Assembly (NCBI GenBank): GCA_028641055.1
Contig: CM054060.1
Location: forward strand, 165,072,416 to 165,136,415
From: Alopecurus myosuroides
Lineage: Eukaryota > Streptophyta > Magnoliopsida > Poales > Poaceae
DNA length: 64,000 bases
Direction: 5' to 3'
Part shown: positions 44,000 to 56,034 of the stretch, in pieces
Position numbering within the stretch: position 1 is the stretch's first letter
How the letters are laid out: the number at the start of each line of letters is the position of its first letter
The notes under the pieces: generated by a model
The model's database searches: none
Told to the model about the DNA's origin: nothing
What the model saw: only the letters and a program-made list of their open reading frames with translations
Position numbers and translations under genes: made by a program

Positions 44000-45239
44000 C
44001 TTTTCAAAACTTCTACAACTACGTATCATCATTTCTACACATACGTCATTGGATATGTTTAGGTTTTAGACATATTATTTGCTATATACAATCCCCCGTT
44101 GCATTTTTGTTCACGCTCTTGCCACTAATCTTTATTCGTATGATTTTGTAAAACAAGAGGCGCGTAGACACACCGTACCACCATATGCGCCACACACACA
44201 AGGCCTATTAAAAAATTAGAATTCTGCGGTTTTAACTTTGACAAAATAACTACACACGTTTCACTATCAGCAAAAAGTTGGCTCGGGCTGAAAAAATAAT
44301 TTAGTTTAGAGAGATACATGGGGCGTTAAGTATGAGTTTTTCTTTTCAGTGTGTTAAATATGAGCTTTGACCAGCGGACTTCACCCCACTAGACACCAAA
44401 CCAATGGGTGAGTGTACACGCGGTGTATAATACTATACATCAGTTTAAATTAGATATTTTTTTTGACTCTGTACGATTTTTTAGCTTGTGGCGTAGCTTT
44501 GTTTGAATACATGACTAAAATTTACGAAAATATTATGTTGTGGAAATATTTTTTTATGGAGAATCTAATGGCAATATAGACAATCTAAACAAATGCTTTA
44601 CGATATTCGACGACAAATTCCCTAGAAAGATGTTTATTTTGCGGTGAAAGTCTTACCAAATGGGCCAACCTCTCATTTTCATTTAATAAATGGTTCAGTT
44701 AATTTACAATTGGTCATGAGATTTTATTATTTGTCTTATGCCGAGATTATTAACCATCGAGATACGTGGAAGATTCCACGAATCTATAAACCATGGAAGC
44801 AAATATTACTCATTTGAGTCTATGTTTTTGCACCAACCGAACAAATTATTGCAGCACAGCAACAAATTTACATGTGTATGATTAAGCTGTCTTCAAAATA
44901 TAATTTTTTCGCGGAAGATATTATTATACTTTTGCGCTAATTGGACAATTATTGTGACACTATGAACAGATGTTCCAAACTATATAAATAATTTATTTGA
45001 CTGCGGGTTTCTCGGTCGACCGGTCCATAGGCTTACAAAATGTTCATATGCATGAGTTTTCATGTGAGAAGAGTCAACAGAAATTTCATGGCGTTGATCC
45101 ATGCGCAACCTCGAATATTCCAATATAGAATGGCTCGGGAGAAGTTTTATTCAGGTTTGGGTCGATGGCGGTATTTTATGTTTTGCGGACACACAAAAGA
45201 CTTGCGTGTCGGATTTTATAGATAGAAGAGAGAATTACA
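44000..45239. other. AT-rich spacer, nothing recognised
   Basis: Frames are short; no repeat, RNA or gene signal was found. Confidence 0.4.
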
Positions 45240-45616
45240 TGGCTGGACCTTCAGGTCCTTACAAGGCGGGTGGCATGGTGCAACAAGGGGGCTACTGGGC
45301 ACCATGCCGAGAGAAAAACAACGTCCCACCAGCTCGGCAGAAGACTACCTCCAAAACCTCCTCAACCCTACTGCGCCAGCCTTGATCCACAGGTCTGCCT
45401 CGCAAGCTGTGGAGGAGCAGACGGCCTGGACCGAAGAATCCACCCCATCGAACACTCTGGCATTGCGCTCTCGCCATATCATCCAAAGCACGAGGAGCAT
45501 CGTTGAGTCGAAGCCTTTGCGCAGTTGTTGCGCAATGAGCCGTCTTGCCGCGGACCACCAGTCAGCCAGGTACGGCACGTTGGGGACTATATTGGGGTGG
45601 CCGCACTTTCCCAATA
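45240..45616 (-). pseudogene. LINE 3' portion (end of zf-RVT region), left of an insertion
   Basis: The minus frame 45614-45345 reads GHPNIVPNVPYLADWWSAAR, then VLWMIWRERNARVFDG, the usual C-terminal end of plant LINE ORF2. The sequence continues the LINE at 48955-50412, whose frame stops at GHPNTVPNVSY. The 3' end lacks a clear poly(A). Confidence 0.72.
45570..45616 (+). repeat. 47-bp direct repeat flanking a 3.3-kb insertion, left copy
   Basis: Matches 48955-49001 at 42 of 47 positions by eye. All five differences are transitions. Confidence 0.8.
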
Positions 45617-46312
45617 AGACTAGCTATCCTTTGCTCGTTTTCAGGCTGCTCTTTATCTCATATTTGTGTCACATTGTTCATAGCATTGTTATCACTTGAT
45701 AGTATTGCTTCAAGTGTTGTTATTTGGCCAGTAAAAAGTATTAAAAAAACAGAAAAGAGAAAAGAGAAAAAGCAAAAAGGCCTTGAGATACATTGATATA
45801 TTTGTGGAGCTGTTTTCATCATTGCTATATTGACACACCATTGAGCAATCTTGTGTCTGAATATTATTTGAGCTTGGCTAGTGTCTTTCCAGTGCATTGC
45901 AAAATTTCCTCCATATATTTGCATTGCCACATTTGTCTCCATACTTGGTGTGTGTTTCCTGTGCTTTTTATATCACATTGGACAACAAATAGGATTGTTA
46001 TTTTGGTGTTGTTAGGTATCCATACCAAGCCCCACCATATACCTTGTTCGTCATGTGATTGTTAACACCCTGGGTATTCTCTTCTTCACATCAAAGCATA
46101 TTAGTTGCCACTACTTGTTGGTAAGTATTTCTATTCACTTTGGAACGGTAAGATAATCTATTGTCTTGCTAGATTTTTGAGTGAGTTGTGAGAGAACACC
46201 ACATCCCATTGTTATTTTGTTATTAACAATTTAATCAATGGAGTTTTGTAGTTCTTCTGTGTGCAGTGATACTTTCTGGGAGTAGGATTCTAGTGGAATA
46301 CCTGCAGCAAAT

Positions 46313-46648
46313 TTGTTCCACTTTACAGGAGACATCAATGGTAGTACTGTTGCTATTACCCTTGATAAGGGTACACGGTCTAATTTTGTTAGTATTGAGG
46401 TTATTGAAGCATTACAGTTGACATCTTATGCAACTCGCAGTTCATTTATGTTAAAAACTAATGATGCTACACTTCACATTACTCATGCTATCTGGATTCC
46501 GTTAACTATTCATGATCATACAGTACGAATTAGGTGTAATGTGCTTCCTAGAGCATTTACTTGTTGTCACCTTTTGTTGAGTGCAATATGGTGCAATAGC
46601 TATAAGGTTAATTTTGATAGCCATTATCCTGATTTACAATTCTTTTGA
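46313..46648 (+). pseudogene. Retropepsin-like segment with altered active site
   Basis: Frame reads GDINGSTVAITLDKGTRSNF: the position of the catalytic Asp-Thr/Ser-Gly is Asp-Lys-Gly. A later segment (LPRAFTCCHLLLSAIW) corresponds to the conserved CHLLLGRPW-type block of Gypsy proteases. The frame ends at TGA 46646-46648. No ATG in good position was identified; the Lys substitution should abolish proteolysis. Confidence 0.6.
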
Positions 46649-46727
46649 AATAATAAGAGAGATTGGATAATACATAATACATGAATGTCCTACAACATTT
46701 AAAAGAATTAGACATCAACCATTGGTC

Positions 46728-48695
46728 ATGAGATTGGTAGAGGTTGAGAAGACCTATGAGGCTGTTTCTACTAATGTAACTATGTCTACTCCTAGTGTTG
46801 TGTCTTGTGATGTGCAGGTTGCTTTTGAAGAAAGGGATCCTATAGTACAACCTGCACCACCACCACCATCACATCCATTGGAGGAGCATACCATTGTGCC
46901 TAGTATTATTTCTTGTGATATGCATGTTACTTTTGAAGAAAGGGAGCCATCAATAGTACAACATGCATCAACACTTGAGAGAGATGAATCAGTGCCTATT
47001 ATTTATGAGGAGGATGCCATTGACATTGGTACTGATTTCGGGCTACCACTTACAGGTTCAACTTTTTGTGAGTCTACTAATGTGTTAGTTAATTCTTCTG
47101 AGTTGATTGTCACATATAGTCCACCATCATGTGATATTTTGAATATTTCGAATTTTGATCATGTGGTTTTGATTACACATAAAGAAGTATTTGCTAAAAT
47201 ACCACCTAATGATATTGTGGATTACATCATGTTAAATGAATCAATTAATGTGCAAAGTGCTATGAAAAAGGCTGCTGAAATTTTATATGTCAATTCTAAC
47301 AATTATGTTTCTTTTTTCACTTTTAACTTGATTGGTGACTATAACATGAATGAAAATTTTATGGTGGATCACATATGTATTACTTGTGATAAAATTGCTA
47401 AATTAAACATTGTGTTACCTCGTTTGGATTGTGTACAATTTGCTAAATATAAGCATGATTCTACACATATATTTATTTCACAGCAAAACTTGATAAGTAC
47501 ATATGCTACTGATTTATACTTCACTTATATTTGCAAAATGAGTTGCAATTTACATGATGATTATACTAAACATTAGAAGAAAATTATGTGTACTACTATT
47601 CGGCCATTACTTTGTTATACATATCAGAGTAGCACAGTTGAAGCATGGTGTCCACTATATAATGAGTTAATTTGTTTGGATTGTTTTGACTTTACTACCA
47701 CCACTTTTGATCATAGATCTTCTGTGAAGACACTTGGTTTGATACTAAACAATAAGAATTTATACATGAATGTCTCTCCTTTTGATCATGATTTTATGAG
47801 CTTCACTTATATTTGCAATTATGATTGCTATTTTATGAGATGCTATGACATTTATGTGATGTTTTCATGCCAATTTCGTGGTCACATGGCATGTGAAAGA
47901 ATTTATGAGCTGCTAACAACCAATGCACCTCATTATAGATATTTGTATTGTGCATACACGTTGTTCTTTTTGTTTCTTCCACTTTCAGGTTACCAGAAGC
48001 CGAGGACGTCTTCTCTTGAAGAAAGGGAGGAGAGTCATAGGAATTTTTTTGAAGAAAGGGAGGATGATAGGGATATCATAGAGGACCATGAGGTTTATTC
48101 ATGCTTGAGTTGGAAGGAAATATTGAGCCTCACTGATGTTTACTATAAGGTGAATTCTTTCCTAGTAACAAATAATGTTTGTGGTTATGAGAATGTTATA
48201 CTACCTAAGCCTATGAATTTATGTATGATTAGGTTTATTAATAACACAAACATGGATGGAGAAGAGGAAGCAAGGAGCAAGATAAGGAGGCGTGGAAAAC
48301 AACAACAAGGAAATAATGTTTCAGTTCGGACTGGCAGGAGTCCCGAATTTGAAATAGTCATGGATTCTTCATACGGGCTCCAAATGCAGCAAACGAGCAC
48401 AATCCGATTAGGAAATTTGAAGGGCTTTCCAATGGATCCGGCCCCATCAACAAATTCGACTCGCGCAAGCCGTGGTGGCCGAAAAAATCCACGAATAGTT
48501 TTCTGCCAGTTTCCAAATAGAGTCCAATTGGCTGCGCCCATGTTGGGTCAGTTTGTATCCGAGTTGGTTGAGTCCAAACAAGTAGGAATAGGTCAATTTT
48601 CGTGGGAAACATTCCCTCCCTCATATATAGCTACCACCTGCGTGTGGAATAGATTAGACTACGTTAAACCAAAAAACCCTAGACCTCTAGATTGA
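46728..48695 (+). pseudogene. Long frame of unknown function with one internal stop
   Basis: From ATG 46728 the frame runs 282 codons to TAG (47574-47576) and then remains open in the same frame to 48695, about 655 codons in all. The N-terminal part has a repeated block (VVSCDVQVAFEERDPIVQ and IISCDMHVTFEEREPSIVQ). The middle is Cys- and Tyr-rich (SFTYICNYDCYFMRCYDIY) with no RT motif. The C-terminal part is basic and Gln-rich (RSKIRRRGKQQQGNN). It follows the retropepsin in another frame and is probably a retroelement-specific ORF. Not recognised. Confidence 0.45.
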
Positions 48696-48954
48696 AACTG
48701 CTTGTAAGCCTTTCATCTGGAAGTTTATCTGCAAACTTTACGTGATACCTGCTGTTCCACTGGGAATAAGACGGTACAGGACCACTTGTAGTCGGTGAAT
48801 TATTTGTGCAACAGTGTGGAGTTGAGAATATCCTTGGGGTTGCTATCTTTTGCATTGGCATCAGGGATCAGCCGGGAGAGTTCTTAGTGGCGCACTAGTT
48901 ATCATACTGGAGTTGTCTGTGAGTTCACTGAGAAGATTGGGCCACCCCTTATCA

Positions 48955-49001
48955 GTACGACACGTTGGGGACTGTATTGGGGTGGCCACACTTCCCCGAT
49001 A
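48955..49001 (+). repeat. 47-bp direct repeat flanking a 3.3-kb insertion, right copy
   Basis: Partner of 45570-45616. It lies within the LINE frame on the right side of the insertion. Confidence 0.8.
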
Positions 49002-50412
49002 TTTCCGACCAGACTGCTGACGAGAAGGGGCAGGAAAGCATGAGGTGTTCAGCGGATTCGGGCAGCACACCGTAGAGTGGGCATACGACGTGGCTCTGAA
49101 GGCCATGGCGACGCCGGCGGTCAGCCATCCAGAGGCGCCGTTGCAGCATGAGCCACGCATGGATCTTGCACTTTCCGGGGGCCCAAGATTTCCACAGGAG
49201 CTTGCCACATGGAAAAGACTCCAGTCCTAGGAACATGGCTTTGTAGGTAGACGCGACGGAGTAGTTGCCGTCAACGGTCCACTTCCAAACGATCCAGTCC
49301 GCCTCCTCGCCAAGCGGGGGCAATGCATGAAGGCGATCGGCTAGCCTAAGGAATTCGACGAGGACGGGAACCGTGAGGGCGCTTGTGATATCGGTGATCC
49401 ACGCATTGTGAGACAACGCTTGCCAAACCGTGCGCGAGGCGGCAGTAGACACACTCACTGCCATGGCCAGGTGCGGCGCCAGGGTTTGGATCGATTGACC
49501 CTGTAACCATCTTTCGCTCCAGAACCTGGCCGGTTCTCCGTTGCCCAGCACCCTGGTTGTGGAGGCCGAGAAGAATCCGTCAATTAGAGGGTCGGTGCTG
49601 GCAGGGAGAGCAGCCCAATAGCTGTCTTAGTCGAAGCGTTGTCAGGCCCAGCGCAGGCGCAGAGCCCAACCCATCACCTTTAGATTGGAGATACCCAGCC
49701 CGCCATACGAAACCGGCCTGTAGATTTTTTTCCCCAGCCCACCATACATTGGCCTCCATGCAGAGTTTCAGAGCCTTGCCAGAAGAGGGCGCGCAACCTC
49801 TTCTCGCACGCCTTGATGAACCACGTCGGCAGCTCCATTGTGATGGAGTGGTAAACCGGCATCGACGAAAGGACCGCCTTGACCAGGATTAGCCTCCCCT
49901 GCTTGCCGAGCAGCCCCGCCTTCCAAGTTTGGCATTTATTGAAGATCTTGTCCAATGCCGGCTGGAGGGAGGACTTGGTCGGGTTCTTGTAAGTCAGCGG
50001 CAGGCCGAGGTACTGACAAGGGAAGTGTGTGATCTGACATGGGAAGGTGGCGGTGATCACATCAAGGTGCCCTTGCTGGCATCGGATGGGCATGGCGACG
50101 CGCTTGTCAATGTTCGTGCGGAGCCCGGAAGCGCCCCCAAAACTATCCAGCAACGCGCGCTTGACCACCAGATCCTCCCTCGTTGGCGCCAAGAAGATGG
50201 CGACGTCGTCGGCATAGAGCGACATACGGTGTTTGATTCCACGGCAAGGCAGAGGGGAGATCATGCCATCCAGCTCCGCCTTCCTGAAGAAGGCGTTGAG
50301 CGCTTCCAGCACCAAGGCGAAGAGCATTGACGCAAGCGGGTCCCCCTGTTGTACCCCACGCCTATGCCAGAAGCGGCGCCCGGGGATGCCATTGAGCAGG
50401 ACGCGCGAAGAT
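48955..50412 (-). pseudogene. LINE ORF2 remnant: RT with YADD box and zinc-binding domain
   Basis: On the minus strand, 50412-49680 gives GVQQGDPLASMLFALVLEAL, then HRMSLYADDVAIFLAP (catalytic YADD), FPCQYLGLPLTYK and KQGRLILVKAVLSSMP, the hallmarks of L1-type plant LINE RT. After a frame break near 49560-49680, 49551-48952 gives the WKSWAPGKCKIHAWLMLQ and CPLYGVLPESAEHLMLSC zinc-binding region. The 5' end, with endonuclease and early RT, is missing. It continues to the left of the insertion at 45616-45240. Confidence 0.87.
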
Positions 50413-51449
50413 GATGTTTCATGGTGGTACGACTCTATATATAGTGTACTCTGTCTTACTCTCTCTGCACCGAAATGTAAGACGTTTTAGTGTGCCACCG
50501 AAGAGAGGTGTGCGAACCGTCGGAGTTACGTCTGTAGCAAATATGTGTCCGTTTGATTCACTGTTGTAGTACGTGAGTCTGGACGGTTTTCGTCGGACGC
50601 ACAGCCATTCCGTTTCATGAATCGCATGTCGACAATGTCGTTGGGACGGTTCGGATCAGAGTACGTGCCGTAGCGAGCGCGCCGTCCGTCCTCGGTCGCG
50701 ACCGACCGACCGGCGGCCGTCGAACGCGCGATGAGCCGCAACAGGGGAGTTGGTTGGCGAGGCTTTTGCAGTCAGTCCACTGGATGATTTTTCTAAGCGG
50801 CCGTCCGCCCAAGACCACGCCTCGAACGGTGCCTTCACGCTGCTCTCCGTCTTTGACGTTCCTCCTTTCCGGATACGCGGCTACAATCATTTCAGGGTCA
50901 CATGCAACCAGTGCCAGAAAATTTGATGATTCCACTACTCGTTACTAGCTGTTCCGTTTTCAGGGGTCAAGTGGCAAAGGAACTTTTCGGATGCGTCCCG
51001 GTTTTGAGTAAATTTTAGCCGGTTCCGTCGCGTGGTAACCTGCAGACCTACTCTAGCCTAGGGCTCAAATCTATTTTCCGAGAGTACGGGTTCGTGGATT
51101 CTGACTGTTCAAAGGCTTTGCCACGCTCTTAGCTTTAGCGCTTGCCTACAAACGGAAGATTCCAAGCATAATTAGCTTTGCGAGAAGACTTGGGGGCTGC
51201 TGATGCTACACTCACCCACAATGTCTAATTATTTGTATGAACAGTGCAGAGTACTACTAGCTACGATAGAGGACTTTGTAAAAATATAATTTGTAGATGC
51301 AACGCATACTTTCTTCTGGGTTGTCGTTGGAAGTAAAATAAATAAATAAAAAGTGACTGCAACCGTATATAATTATGTATCTATATACTCGAATATTGCA
51401 TGGTTTAATGACTAGAAGGATTGTTGTAGTTGTTTTCCATTGAGATAAT
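50413..51449. other. Spacer; possible MITE scrap
   Basis: CTCTCTCTGCACCGAAATGT near 50460 resembles one end of a Stowaway-type MITE, but no partner end was found. GC-rich block 50580-50900 with short frames, unassigned. Confidence 0.3.
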
Positions 51450-51790
51450 TGTTATAAACGATAGCACACAAATAAGCGATGAAAGAAAGAGATCGACATA
51501 CGGGACATGAGATTTTAACGTGGAAAATTCTTTCAATGAGAAGAGAAACAACCACGAGAGCCAGCCAGCAGAACTTCACTATTTTCGGATATATTTCAAA
51601 CGTCGAGGATTTACAACTTGCGAGTTATCCCAACCGGCGGCTCTTCGCTCCGTCCGAACTTTCTTTTATCTTTACATGAATTTGGATCACCACAAAATAA
51701 CACTTCATATTGAGACAAATTCCTTCGTGTAGCATAAAACGAACCATCACCCTGAAACAACAAAGAAAACACTTTCGACGCCAAATAACC
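51450..51790 (-). repeat. LTR fragment of the minus-strand Copia element
   Basis: On the minus strand the piece ends CGTTTATAACA at 51450 and lies just beyond the RNase H remnant. Its part at about 51645-51705 (CTTCGCTCCGTCC...) recurs at 53163-53222 and 55062-55120, so it is terminal repeat-like. Confidence 0.45.
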
Positions 51791-51797
51791 TCTTAGG

Positions 51798-53115
51798 CTA
51801 AACAATGATACCAACTAAACTTGAGCAAAGCTCAAACTTAGTAACAGAAACTGACTTTATCATCATATCAGCAGGATTATCATGAGTACCTATCTTGCAT
51901 ACCTTCAGCTTACCTTGTACAACGCACATAATAGTACTTGACATTAATGTGCTTTGTTCTCTCGTGGAACATCTGATTCTTAGTAAGGTAAATAGCGCTT
52001 TAACTGTCACAAAACAGGTTAATGTAAGTATCATCTCCATAAAGCTCAACAAACAAACCTTTCAACCAAACCAGCAATAGCCATGCATTCTGCTTCAGTG
52101 GTAGACCGGGCAAAAACTGTACGTTGCCCTCCAACTCACGTCACAACCACCTAGCGTGAACACATAACCTATGAGGGATCTCCTTTTATCCAAATCGATA
52201 GCAAAATCTGAATCCACATAGCCTTTGAGTCCCTCATCAAGCTTGTCAAATTTCAAGCAAGCGTTGGATATGACACGAAGGTACCTGAAAATCCACCGAA
52301 CAGTCTTTCAATATTCTTTGTCAGGATTAAACATATATCTACTCACCAAACTTATAGTATACGATAAATCAGGGCGAAAGCAAACCATAACATACATCAA
52401 AGAACCAACAACACTAGAATATGAAACTCTAGACATGTACTCATAATCCTCATCATCGCTAGGACATTGTAGTGCTGATAATTTAAAGTGAGGAGCAATG
52501 AGAATACTAACAAACTTTGCATCATGCATATTAAAATGATGAAAAACTTTCTTAATGTAACTCTGCTGACTAAGAAATAATAATCCATAATTCCTATCTA
52601 TTTTCTGAGCAGCACCAAGATCTTTCATCTCAAACTCATAATTCAACTGTTTCTTCAACGTAGTGATTTCTTTCTTGCTCTTAGCAGCAATCAACATATC
52701 ATTAACATATAGCAGTAAATATATAGGTGATTCATCAACAAACTTAATGTATACACAACTATCAAATTTAGAATTTTTAAAGCCATGTGACAACATAAAT
52801 GAATCAAACCTTTTATACCATTGACGAGGAGATTGTTTCAAACCATACAAGAACCTTTTCAAATTGCAAACATGATCCTCCTTATCAGGTACTATGAACC
52901 CTTCTGGTTGGTCCATATATATCTTCTTCTCCAACTCTCCATGCAAAAACGTTGTCTTCACATCTAACTGCTCAAGCTCAAGATCACGCATAGCAACAAT
53001 ACCAAAGAATGTATGAATAGAGTTATGCTTAAAAACCGAAGAGAAAATATCATTATAATCAACACCTGGAATTTGACTGAAACCTTTTGCAACTAACCTT
53101 GCCTTAAACCTTGGG
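51798..53115 (-). pseudogene. Copia reverse transcriptase-RNase H, broken
   Basis: From 53115 leftward on the minus strand: KARLVAKGFSQIPGVDYNDI, a main open frame 52991-52308 (LEQLDVKTTFLHGELEKKIY, LYGLKQSPRQWYKRF, GSLMYVMVCFRPDLSY), then RNase H-like sequence to about 51800 (HDNPADMMIKSVSVTKFEL). The RT catalytic YVDD box reads YVND, so the second Asp pair is damaged. The gag, protease and integrase are missing: an LTR-like segment (53130-53222) abuts mid-RT. Stops occur in the RNase H part. Confidence 0.87.
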
Positions 53116-53559
53116 GGCTCACTAGGAGATAAATCCTCCTAAGCCTCCGGCGACGGGCCTCACTTCGCTCCGTCCAGACTTTCCTTTATCTTTATATGAA
53201 TTTAGATCACCATAAAATAACAATAATAAGCATAAAACTACCATTTTCTTGACGGTTTTTTTTTAAAATAAATTAAATCGCAAAAATATGTCATATTTTG
53301 TGAAACCGTACGTAAAAAACACTAAAATGTCCCTAATCTCGAAACGACATGAAACTGATAGGTCAGACCCATTTTTTAGGGCCGACGTTGCATAAACATG
53401 ACTAATCTCCTAAGATGGACCGGGTCCCACATGTTAGGTCAATCAAAAAGAAAATCTAGAAAAATGGCCTTGGATGGACATGGACCGTGTTGATTTGTAT
53501 CCACTAGCCAATTATCGCAAAAGTAACAACCCATACAAAGAGCTAGGCAATATATTATA

Positions 53560-53740
53560 TTTTTGACGCTCCCCTTGCATCTAGGCTGATGGACTTTTTC
53601 TCACAGGGACGTGTATTTTAGGTTCTCCGTAGATATTATTTGTAGTATTGCGTTGGCCACGATTTGAACTCGAGACCTCTAACTATGATACCATATTGAA
53701 TTGTATGGACTAGCCAATTACGCCAAATGTCCGAGCTGGT
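53560..53740 (-). mobile_element. SINE-like unit with A and B boxes (copy A)
   Basis: On the minus strand, TGGCGTAATTGG (from 53714-53725) and GTTCAAATC (from 53661-53669) are about 45 bp apart, like the Pol III boxes of a tRNA-derived SINE. Ends uncertain. Confidence 0.38.
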
Positions 53741-53760
53741 AGAAAAGTCTAGGCAGTATA

Positions 53761-54160
53761 TTACTGACCCTGACCATGGCCGCTGACCTGATTGTTGCCG
53801 GACAACACGTGGCCGAGCTCGATGAGGCGTGGCCGCAGCAGCACTATGGGCTCGATGGCATGGTCACGCTGAGGCGCCGTACTCACGACATGATCCCGAC
53901 GGCGACAAGGACGGCGGTAGGCCCGGAGCGAGCTCCGGCCTTGGGGACCGCGGCGGCGCTTGGCCGGCTGGATCCCAACGGAGCACCCCGCGGCCGAGGC
54001 ATGCCGGGTAGCGCTGGGAGGAGATCGGTGAGGGACCCCTGGATAGCAGCCTGCATCAGGTGGAGCTCGGCGGGGGACGTCGGGAGGAGCTCGGCCGAGA
54101 GGAGTTGGATCATCGCCGCACAACAACTCCATTGTTCACTCGTGCTGACATCTTGCTAAC
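53761..54160 (-). other. GC-rich gene-like fragment (copy A)
   Basis: Composition jumps to GC-rich with open frames on both strands (minus 54132-53761, 123 codons; plus 53776-54159). On the minus strand the frame reaches CATCGAGCTCGGCCACGTG and a donor-like CAG|GTCAGC, suggesting a captured first exon. Not recognised. A diverged copy is at 55660-56034. Confidence 0.3.
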
Positions 54161-54310
54161 GCGAATCGCTCTTTCTTTTTCCTTTTATGAATTTATTTTT
54201 TATTTATAATTATTTATCTCTATAACATGTGAGCCCAGGTCGTCAATTCCGGTGTCAATTCGTCACAGGAGACAAGTTAGTGTATTTTGCGAACAGTTGG
54301 GCTAGATATG

Positions 54311-54835
54311 GTATCTCTCTGAGATTCAAACATAAAGTGACAGTTTTTTAGAAAGTCAAGAAAGTGGTAGGTTTTTAGAAAGTCAAGAAAGTGTTAGTTT
54401 TATGCTATTATCTCTTCTCCATTTCTCGTTGAATCAAACATCGGTTTCGAAACCTCGTCTTACTAATATGGATAGTGTTTTAGTGAGGTTCTGTTAGCTA
54501 TTCGTCGAGGATCAACCTCTCGGCGAGTTAACTAGTCGCTTCTTGTCTATCTATCATATCTCCCGTCCGGCTTTATATAACAGCCGGGTTAGGCCATACA
54601 GAGTAGGAATCCTAGAAGACTACGGTAACTATTAACTTTGAAAGTAAGGAATCCGCCTTCTACTCCAAGACAGATCACGTGGGCCGTGATCCGGGTTCTT
54701 TTAGAATCCGGCTTCTGTGCATCAGTTTACTGGGCCGCCCAATGGACCGTAGCCCACTACCACTCGGGCCACCCGGGTAATCCGGCACTTTAGACTACCA
54801 TCTGATATACCCCTATTCGGTATATATCCGACACC
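54311..54835 (+). other. Spacer between the duplicate copies, LTR-like
   Basis: Contains TTTATATAACAGCC (about 54572), a TATA-like element, and GGCCGTGATCCGGGTTC-type sequence reminiscent of a Gypsy LTR. Two 20-bp tandem units (TTTTTAGAAAGTCAAGAAAG) lie at 54346-54390. No paired LTR or TSD. Confidence 0.35.
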
Positions 54836-55454
54836 ATGCAAAAACGCAGTCTTCACATCTAACTGATAAAGCTCAAGATCGCGCATAGCAACAATACCAA
54901 AGAATGTATGAATAGAATTATGCTTAACAACCGGAGAGAAAATATCATTATAATCAACACCTAGAATTTGACTGAAACCTTTTGCAACTAACCTTGCCTT
55001 ATACCTTGGGGCCTCACTAGGAGATAAACCCTCCTAAGCCTCCGGCGACGGGCCTCACTTCGCTCCGTCTAGACTTTCCTTTATCTTTATATGAATTTAG
55101 ATCACCACAAAATAACAATAATAAGCATAAAACTACCATTTTCTTGACGAAGTTTTTTGAAAAAAAATAAATTAAATCGCAAAAATATGTCATATTTTGT
55201 GAAACCGTACATAAAAACCACTAAAATGTCCCTAATCTCGAAACGACGTGAAACTGATAGGTCAGACCCATTTTTCAGGGCCGACGTTGCATAAACATGA
55301 CTAATTTCCTAAGATGGACCGGGTCCCACATGTTAGGTCAATCAAAAAGAAAATCTAGAAAAATAGCCTTGGATGGACATGGACCGTGTTGATTTGTATC
55401 CACTAGCCAATTATCGCAAAAGTAACAACCGATACAAAGAGCTAGGCAATATGT

Positions 55455-55640
55455 AATATTTTTTACGCTCCCCTTGCATCTAGGCTGATAGACTTTTTCT
55501 CACAGGGACGTGTATTTTAGGTTCTCCGTAGATATTATTTGTAGTATTGCGTTGGCCACGATTTGAACTCGAGACCTCTAACTATGATACCATATTGAAT
55601 TGTATGGACTAGCCAATTACGCCAAATGTCCGAACTGGTA
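55455..55640 (-). mobile_element. SINE-like unit (copy B)
   Basis: Duplicate of 53560-53740; A-box-like at 55613-55624 and B-box-like at 55560-55568, minus strand. Confidence 0.38.
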
Positions 55641-55659
55641 GAAAAGTCTAGGCAGTATA

Positions 55660-56034
55660 TTACTGACCCCGACCATGACCGCTGACCTGATTGTTGCCGG
55701 ACAACACGTGGCCGAGCTCAATGAGGCGCGGCCGCAGGAGCACTATGGGCTCGATGGCATGGTCACGCTCAGGCGCCGTACTCACGACATGATCCCGGCG
55801 GCGACAAGGACGGCGGTAGGCCCGGAGCGAGCTCCGGCCTTCGGGACCGCGGCGACGCTTGGCCGGCTGGATCCCAACGGAGCACCCCGCGGCCGAGGCA
55901 TGCCGGGTGGCGCTGGGAGGAGATCGGTGAGGGACCCAAGACATCAGTCTGCGTCGGGTGGAGCTCGGCGGGGGACGTCGGGAGGAGCTGGATCGTCGCC
56001 GCACAACAACTCCATTGTTCACTCGTGCTGACAT
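55660..56034 (-). other. GC-rich gene-like fragment (copy B)
   Basis: Copy of 53761-54160 with substitutions and a short deletion near 55990; open frames persist on both strands by composition. Confidence 0.3.

Larger units (their letters stand above)
45617..48954 (+). mobile_element. 3.3-kb insertion inside a LINE, retroelement-like, type unresolved
   Basis: The insertion separates LINE parts that abut without it and is flanked by the 47-bp repeat. It encodes a retropepsin-like segment (46313-46648) and a long frame (46728-48695). No RT, integrase or paired LTRs were found. A splice-acceptor-like TTCCACTTTCAG sits at about 47978-47989. It resembles a non-autonomous LTR retroelement with part of its structure missing, but a long direct repeat is not an LTR-element signature. 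Confidence 0.5.
52939..54310 (+). repeat. 1.37-kb direct duplication, copy A
   Basis: Contains the start of the Copia RT remnant, the LTR-like piece, an AT-rich spacer, a SINE-like unit and a GC-rich gene-like fragment. In a stretch of about 200 bp compared by eye (around 53280-53480) it is about 97% identical to copy B. Copy A keeps the rest of the Copia element on its left. Confidence 0.9.
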
